A stretch of DNA of 64,000 nt. Source: Inonotus obliquus. Taxonomy: Eukaryota > Basidiomycota > Agaricomycetes > Hymenochaetales > Hymenochaetaceae. Positions within the stretch are counted from its first letter, which is position 1, and each line of letters starts with the position of its first letter. Under the pieces are notes generated by a model, which saw only the letters and a list, made by a program, of their open reading frames with translations, searched no databases and was not told the DNA's origin. Where the stretch lies: NCBI GenBank assembly GCA_032164295.1, contig JAJHTX010000009.1, forward strand, positions 558,001 through 622,000, given 5' to 3'. The position numbers were made by a program, and so were the translations under genes. Below, piece by piece: positions 57,729 through 64,000 of the stretch.

Positions 57729-58638
57729 AAAAAATTGCTGATACGGATCTAATTGCGAATTAACTGGGACTTTTCTTTCAGTTCCGAGACACTTTCAAGT
57801 ATCTAGCTGTTGTAACCGCTGTAGTAAGGATCGGGGACCTGTAGAAGAAGAAAATGATCCATTCTCATTCTGCACAGATTCCAATTGTTGATAAACTACT
57901 TCGCTCAACATCATTCTCCCACCATTCTATTCGACTCGCTTTCTTTTCTTGGATGATTGCCCTCCTCCCACACACTACTTGTTCGTTCTATTTGTGCTGA
58001 TTTGAACTTGTTGTCTTGATTCCCCTCTACCACTACTACCTCGCTTCAACTGATTGATTCCCCCACTTCTTCGCCCTCATCTTCATTTAGTTTCACCTCA
58101 CCGTTTCTCCATGAATCCATGAGACCAATACCAGTGATTCCCTAGTCACCTTGTCTTGCTTGCTCACGACCCGACGCACTCCCCAAAAACTATTATACCG
58201 TGGAAGTGGATGAAGAATAGATAGAGATGTTCGCGGTGACTTCAACGATACTGCGAAGCCTGCATTTCCATCCGTGTACGTGTAAGAGTACAGTACAGGC
58301 TCCGAAATACTACACACATGAACCTAAGCATGGGGTACATACAGACAAGATATATCAATGAATGGACAAAGCATATACAATATGCAGCATGCAACATTTA
58401 GCATTTTTCAGGAACACATAGGTCATCATAAGCAGAACGACATCGTCGTCAGTTACCAGAGAAATAATAGAAAGGGTCAGATAAACACCGGAGTCGGTAA
58501 CTATGAGTAATGGGATCAAAAGATCGAAAGAAGTAGGGAAGACATGATAATGCGGAGCACAGTTAAGTAGAAAATGCTTACACGGATACACGTATCCGTG
58601 CGATGAACATATAAGATTTTCCATATTTGCCTAACTGC
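57729..58638. other. Convergent spacer between SUR7/PalI copy 2 and H2A.Z
   Basis: Two 3' regions facing each other. No ORF, repeat or RNA gene that I can support. Confidence 0.5.
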
Positions 58639-59276
58639 TCATGCTGTGTTCTCCACTTTCTTGCTCTTCCCAGTAACAGTGAGTGCCTTATGGATAAACG
58701 GTAGGACACCACCACCAGCAATCGTCGCCTTAACCAATGTATCTAATTCCTCATCTCCGCGGATCGCAAGCTGCAAATGACGAGGTGTAATACGCTTAAC
58801 ACGCATATCCTTCGAGGCGTTACCTATAAACAAAGTTATATATCAGAATGAAATGATCATGGAATTAAAGTTTAGAGCGAATAGGTAGCATGAAGATCAT
58901 GGAGATCATGAAGACGAGAAACATGAGGCAACTACTCACCAGCAAGCTCGAGAACCTCTGCGGTGAGATATTCAAGAATAGCAGAAGTATACACCGCCGC
59001 TTTTGCTCCGATGCGGACGTTATGTTGTGTGCGTTGCTTCAGGTAACGATGAATACGACCAACAGGGAACTAAAATCGCAATCGCAGAGTGAAATTTGAT
59101 ACATCAACCAATCCGGCTTCGAGGCGCAGTCAAGAGAAACGTACCTGAAGTCCCGCCTTCGCACTGCGCGTCTGAGCTGGTGTCTTGTTACTTGCTCCAC
59201 CTCCGGCCGCAGCTGCAGCAGCAGCCTGCGCCGCCTCGCCCGCCTTCGATTTACCACCAGAACCTTTCGGAGGCAT
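58639..59276 (-). CDS. HTZ1: Histone variant H2A.Z
   Basis: Exons 59276-59145, 59069-58940 and 58823-58639; 447 nt, 148 residues. It replaces H2A in nucleosomes near promoters and is loaded by SWR1-type remodellers. The N-tail is [16 protein letters not shown] followed by an alanine run; then [96 protein letters not shown]. The [21 protein letters not shown] line is the H2A.Z signature and differs from canonical H2A, and the tail lacks an SQE motif. Slightly longer than usual because of the Ala-rich tail. Introns are GT-AG with no oddities. Confidence 0.97.
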
Positions 59277-60353
59277 ACTTGCTAATTGTAGAAGGTAACT
59301 CTTGCGAGAAAAGTCGAATGTTTCAGAGACTAAGCAAACTGATGGTCAGCTCTCGCTCTCGAAAAAGCCGAACAAAATTTAAGAGGAAATGGGCTGCGGC
59401 ACAGCGGCATGAGGATGACCCTATCTCGAGCACCACCTTTCATGCGAAAGTGATCCCGTTCCTCGTCATAAGTAGCCACTTACTCACCTAAGCAAGAAAG
59501 TACGTATATGACCAAACAATACAGTCACTTCCCAAATCACCCTAATTCTCGATCAACACGTCTGCTTGACGAAATGATAATCTGAAAAAGGCAGTACGCG
59601 TCGAGTGAGCAACGACACGTCCGAAAAGCTTGGGTTTGTTTTGGTAGCTTACCAACGATGGTGGTGGGCAGAGCGTGAATTGTGTGTTGTTTGGGCTTGG
59701 GATGGGAGATCCGCGTCGTTTGAAACTGATGAGCGTGGGAAAAGGTTTGGGAAACCGAACCACTCATACCAAGCAGAACAAATAGGGGTAAACAATTGGG
59801 AAAGGGGGAAAAGAACCTGCACAGTGCGCACTGCGCACGCACAAAGGAATATAGCAAGCTTTAGCTAGGTAGGTTCGGATTTATACCGTCCGACTGAAAT
59901 ATACGCACTTTTCCGCTAGTTCAATGGTCGCCACGCATTCGGATAGCAGAGCTGTGTCGTTGGTGGTCGACTGCGTTCCTTACACGCTATGGGCCTATGG
60001 CAGTCATGCAGTAAAGGCAAGGAACGACGTAGACTTCATCGCTTCATAAACTTTACACGCTGACTTCTATCAAAGCAGTGTTCGTCCTAGGTCTAGTGTG
60101 CTCATCGTGAGCGTTGACTAGGCTACAGTCATCCGTCGTCGTAGGACTCCCTCAGGCATATTTCAACCCCTAACGAACCAAATACGGATATCCAGAGCCA
60201 ATTTAGGATATCCCGTTCCAGTCGATCTTTCTAGATATTTCTCCTTGTGCTCTGGGTACATAACATAAGAGACGGATGCTGCTCTTATAACGGACTTCAT
60301 CACCACAAAGTTACACGCACCTCACCGCGCAGATAAACTACTGTATACGTATT
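59277..60353. other. Divergent promoter region between H2A.Z and the small conserved gene
   Basis: 59277-59980 shows short frames only. 59990-60353 belongs to the segmental duplication and matches 50594-50890 inverted. No RNA gene recognised. Confidence 0.5.
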
Positions 60354-60852
60354 ATGTCCTCCGTGGATATCAACATTGAAACCCAGTACGCTCAATCCAA
60401 ACAACTGGATAACTCAATCGATCATGAACCTCTCGCCCTACCTGCTCCATCGGATGCTGACGCTAGTGCGCCGAAGCTGGAGATCAACCAAGAGAAAATC
60501 GCCGCACTTAAATTTGACACTCTCGGACCGATGGTAGTAAATAGTGATGGTGTGAGTCTTTGTCTCAAGATTGAATTCAAATTCAATCTTGATGGATTGT
60601 GGAGGTATTTGGATTCTGATTGTTGAGTGATATAGACTTTGTCGCGGATTACGAACTGGGATAAGATGATCCCGTTAGAAAGGGAGCGTACGATGCGGGT
60701 TCTCAATGCGCGTAATAGGTGGGTTCTTCATGCATGGCTATGTGGATATTTGCTTACAGTATTTCTGCGGCAGATTGCGACTTGATGAGCAACAGCAGAA
60801 AAGCACGACCTCACCTGGAGAGGCGGTCAGTTTGGCCACTTCCGGAATTTGA
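60354..60852 (+). CDS. Small conserved fungal protein, right paralog
   Basis: Exons 60354-60551, 60636-60718 and 60774-60852; 119 residues. The N-terminal half is acidic and probably disordered (SSVDINIETQYAQSKQLDNS, ALPAPSDADASAPKLEINQ). The conserved core DTLGPMVVNSDG is spliced to TLSRITNWDKMIPLERERTM and RVLNARNRLRLDEQQQK. Short proteins ending in this LSRI-NW-M...R-RTLRVL pattern are widespread in fungi; I know of no assigned function. Introns use GTGAGT/ATATAG and GTGGGT/GCGGCAG. It converges with the F-box/LRR gene (272 bp between stops). The conserved residues are better kept here than in the left paralog. Confidence 0.75.
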
Positions 60853-61040
60853 TGCTCGCGTAATACGGTGTGCCAGTTCGATACTGTAAACTGCAATCTC
60901 GAGTCTTCCACGACAGAATTGCCAGATGTATTCCGCACATGTATGAATGATCATGTCCGAAATCCATATTCCGTTGTACTTCCCTAGTTAATCTCTGAAA
61001 CTCGGAAAACCGCCTTCGGTCTCGATCTCTCTTCTGTGCC

Positions 61041-61048
61041 ATCGCCGT
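61041..61048. other. Empty target site corresponding to element B copy 2
   Basis: ATCGCCGT is the complement of the 8-bp duplication flanking the transposon at 46056-49899. The sequence on both sides (GTGCC before, AGCTGAGGTCTGCGACCC after) continues the flanks of that insertion without a gap. Confidence 0.9.
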
Positions 61049-61124
61049 AGCTGAGGTCTGCGACCCATTCCCCCTGCATGTTCGTGCTCTTATCAGGAAT
61101 TTATACACTGCAAAACAACTGAAA

Positions 61125-63290
61125 TTAACAAACCCTGTATCCGCGACCATTGACAGATATAATACGCAAAGACGTCCTTCCCTCCCGTAGAATGCTTTGG
61201 TCAACTTGTATCGTGATTCCTCGCCTCAAGTTCACTGTGTTCAAACGGATTTCCTTCAACCTGTGCAAGGTACCAATCAATTCCGGCAAAGCATCCTTCT
61301 CAAACAGAATGTTAGTTACTAGGATGTGAAGCGAAATGATAGGAACGTACGAAGACCTGACTTCTCACGCATACATGGACCTCCTCGAGTGATACGCAAC
61401 CCGTTAGGGAATCGCCGTTACCAATGAGCCTTTTCATAGCTTCCCCTCCGACATAAGCCGAGGGCATCTTCAGTACACGGAGGGAGGCTTTATGACGAGC
61501 GATGAGATGGTCAATGAGCCCGTCGTATCTGATACCATGGCCCGGTCCTCGAGATAAGCATTCATCCGAATTGAAACCCTCGCATTCGATCTCCAACTCC
61601 TCGACGGACGAAGATGAAATGAACCGTCGAATCCACACACACATGCTCACAACTTCTTTACGCGAGGTTGTATGTCTGTGTCGCACTTTGAATGATTTCA
61701 ATAGATTGAGACGAGCCATGGGTGAAGTGCGGTTATATAATTGCTGTTTTCCGATCCCTGATCAGTGCCAGTTCCACATCAAAAAATTTAATTAATGATC
61801 GAAAAACGCACATGATAATGGAATATTTCCAACTTGCAAAGCTTTGGGAGTCCGTCGAGAAAAGGGACAAGGTCTTCGTATTTTACAGAATAGGACAAGC
61901 CCAGTCCGAACTGCTCTGCATCTTGTAGCACTGGTAGAAGGTTGATGAGTGTGCGAGGCGTGACCGGACCGCAATTCCCCTGTGTTTACAGGCGTTTCAA
62001 CGGCCTGATGGAACTAGAATGTGTGAAAGCATACGTACCTCGAAGATCAGAGTCCGGATTGGTCTCTCCAATGACCTTAATATTTCCGGAAGTGGTATCA
62101 ATACCTGGGACGACGGGCTCGCAAGGACAAGGCTTTGAAGAAATCTTAGATCTATTGGTGGAATGGTGCACGGGAGAGTCGACTGAGGATTTGTGACTTT
62201 CTCCATATCATCCTGGATGCAGAAAATATTACGTGGGTCAGTGAAGTATGCTAGGTGAAGGTTCCCGAACCTCGAGAGGTTTATATTCATATGGTTCGGC
62301 ATTCACTTCAGAGCCAATGAATCTGCCTTCTCCACTTTCTGGGCGGTTTACTGCATCAGAAGCATAAACCCTTTCGCTTTTCTCTTCATCCTCATCCTCT
62401 TCAGCTATTACCTCGAGATTTTGCAAGGGTTTGGAAAGAGAAACGGCCTTCGGAATTTCTGGGAGAAGGAACGGGACCTTGATCGAAAGAGTCTTCAGCC
62501 CGCGCAACTGCGGAAGAAGGCGCGTAACGCCTATCGTCAACTCAGTATTGCAGAATCTTGGTTGCCATATAAACGACTGTAAGCATTTGTATTTTGGTAG
62601 GACCTGCTCTAAAGATTGCAGGATGGGCCCTTCAAGAGGTCCCGGGAATATTATAGCTTCGGATTATAAAATCCGCTGCAAGATCAGAAGCTGATCCAAG
62701 TCAAAGGATTGCGTTACATCTTACCTACAACTTCAAATTCTTCAACGTAGTCTGCATTCCACGGCAGACACGAGGAACTGAGCGCGCATCGCGACTGGCC
62801 TTCCTTTCAGTCAAGTGACGAGACTTCGTATCAGCATCCGCGTTTTCTTCAGGATAACTTGACCTAGTGCCACAAGCAAAGAACGTACAGAATCTCCCCT
62901 CATCAAGTGTTCCAGCACTTCGACATCCGAACGAGTCGATACGCAGATCTTCTTGTAGAGAATGCTTGATGCTATTTCATTGAGTGATTTACTGACGAGA
63001 CAGAGTGAGCAAAGACTTTTCTTGTCTGTGGTGAGAAAAGAAGCTATGCGAGTATAAAGAGGTTTGCTGAGGGAGATGAATGGGGGCCCGGACTCCGAGT
63101 TAGGTCCCATAGCTCGCTCAAGATAATGAGCGGCAAGACGGTGGTTGCAAGCGAAACGATCCACCCGATCGACAGTGATCGACGATGAACATCCGGCCAA
63201 GTCACGTTGGTCTTCGGAGGCATCGGGCTCTTCTTGACTTCTTTTCAACCTCTCATAAACCGGACCATCACTGAAGGCATCTCTTTTCAT
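61125..63290 (-). CDS. F-box/LRR-like protein
   Basis: Seven exons: 63290-62889, 62794-62725, 62629-62271, 62212-62039, 61979-61812, 61743-61351, 61298-61125; 1740 nt, 579 residues. After a 65-residue leader, SKPLYTRIASFLTTDKKSLC and SLCLVSKSLNEIASSILYKK form an F-box-like domain for Skp1 binding. The rest alternates hydrophobic leucine-rich lines (LLPQLRGLKTLSIKVPFLLP, IDLRFLQSLVLASPS, LPKLCKLEIFHYH, VEELEIECEGF, HRLKEIRLNTVNL) as in degenerate leucine-rich-repeat F-box proteins. Exon 1 reads on past its GTACGT donor to a TGA, so the splice at 62795-62888 is needed. The exon 3 acceptor is the weak point: the left paralog has TTTCCAG, while here it is TTCCCGG, and I used the GAAG 20 nt further on. 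Different family from the PPEILC F-box genes. Confidence 0.7.
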
Positions 63291-63761
63291 GTTTTCTGTG
63301 TGCAAGTAATCCTACTGGCGACTCTAGCGAGAAGAACGAGGGGGAAACCATCTTTATGTCAGTGGATAACGTCGTGCAACTGATACAGCTCCGAGTGGAA
63401 CAGCCAATCCAGCATTCTCCGGCTGTGTTTGTCACCAAGCCCAGGTGACATTTTTAACGACATTCCGTACGGCGCTGCGCCACTCGTTATGTCTCACTAT
63501 CCAGTGGAGTTTGAGTATATTCGGGGGTGCAGATAGTCGACCCGCCGGCGGAGATGGTGCGTAGGACCCGGCAGTGCAACTTGCTTGCCAAGGCTTACTT
63601 ACCATATTGTTGACGGTGGCTTTTATAAGTCCCTGTTGTCTTGTTGCCGTACTACGCGCGGTGTTCCGGGATCGTGAAAAGCGAGTACATGTATCAATAC
63701 TGCTGGATAGTGATATTGACAACCGGACCAGCAGAACCCTCTGAATACTCGACTATCAAAA
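63291..63761. other. Divergent promoter region of the F-box/LRR gene and AAD copy 2
   Basis: No gene or repeat recognised. The segmental duplication seems to end near 63190, inside the neighbouring gene. Confidence 0.45.
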
Positions 63762-63991
63762 ATGATGTCTAACCTGATTTCCCCTCCTCCGCCTCCCAAG
63801 ACACCTCTTGGGCGCTATCGAGTTCTCGGACCTCTTTCTGGTATTCGTGTTTCACCGATTCAGTTGGGGGCCATGAGCATTGAGGATAAGTGGCAGTCTG
63901 GCATGGGGACTATGGATAAGGAGCTTCCCTTCAGGCTCCTTGATGCCTATTTCGACGCTGGAAGAAACTTCATCGACACTGCGAACGTCTA
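63762..63991 (+). CDS. Aryl-alcohol dehydrogenase (aldo-keto reductase), N-terminal exon, runs off the window
   Basis: First exon of an AAD-family aldo-keto reductase: [38 protein letters not shown], then DAYFDAGRNFIDTANVY with the Asp and Tyr of the catalytic tetrad. Two ATGs are adjacent (63762 and 63765); either may be used. The exon ends in phase 2 at a GTGAGT donor (63992), exactly as in the relic at 19550-20856, to which it is about 90% identical by eye. It lacks the small insertions of the relic (SRLGAM, HSAGMG), so it is the better preserved copy. Whether the rest is intact lies outside the window. Confidence 0.8.
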
Positions 63992-64000
63992 GTGAGTGGC

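Larger units (their letters stand above)
59990..63190. repeat. Segmental duplication, right (uninterrupted) copy
   Basis: Contains, in order, the small conserved gene (+), a 270-bp spacer with the empty target site of element B, and the F-box/LRR gene (-). The left copy at 43563-50890 has the same content in mirror order plus about 5.5 kb of insertions. Confidence 0.85.

Noticed and set aside
62818..63290. Unspliced F-box ORF ending at 62818 as a complete short protein
   Set aside because: Both paralogs have a GTACGT donor before that stop, and downstream exons continue in frame for over 400 codons.

Overview
This window is genomic DNA from a basidiomycete fungus, most probably an Agaricomycete. 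The evidence is intron-dense genes (introns mostly 50-110 nt with GTRNGT donors and CTRAY branch points), several F-box genes of the PPEILCNIFLAALP type, NEO1, NST1 and SUR7/PalI genes with fungal architecture, and a Ty3/gypsy chromovirus. Species cannot be told from the sequence.

Layout. 2.1-13.0 kb holds conserved genes: a 14-exon NEO1-type P4-ATPase flippase (+), the stress/RNA-processing protein NST1 (-) and a hypothetical protein (-). 14.4-17.8 kb is a head-to-head pair of F-box paralogs forming a large inverted duplication; a third copy lies at 51.7-53.0 kb and a fragment at 42.1 kb. 19.5-20.9 kb is a dead aryl-alcohol dehydrogenase gene; a second copy begins at the right edge. 22.6-29.7 kb is a very young chromovirus (450-bp LTRs with no difference seen by eye, 5-bp target duplication) inserted into an older, inverted, related solo LTR. 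30-36 kb is repeat debris with a pogo-like MITE, a perfect-looking fold-back and one small gene. 37-42.3 kb is a patchwork of gene relics: alternative NADH dehydrogenase, CCR4 deadenylase, a UBP15/USP7-type deubiquitinase and an F-box gene.

43.6-50.9 kb and 60.0-63.2 kb are inverted copies of one segment carrying an F-box/LRR-like gene and a small conserved fungal gene. The right-hand copy is clean and apparently functional; the left-hand one is wrecked by insertions. Between them lie the third F-box gene, two tandem SUR7/PalI membrane-protein genes that share an 11-nt microexon, and histone H2A.Z.

The most unusual content is two families of non-autonomous hAT-like DNA transposons. Family B (ends TAGGGTTGCCGAAGTCCGG, GGTCC/GGACC subterminal repeats, 8-bp target duplications) carries an intron-containing piece of a UBP15/USP7 deubiquitinase gene (MATH domain, reaching the USP cysteine box in one copy). 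One B copy sits on the 3' splice site of the NADH dehydrogenase relic. The other contains a family A element (ends TAGGGCTCCGCAGCG) with its own 8-bp duplication, and its uninterrupted target site survives in the paralogous segment at 61.04 kb. All gene models were built by eye from reading frame, splice signals and family knowledge; no database search was possible.
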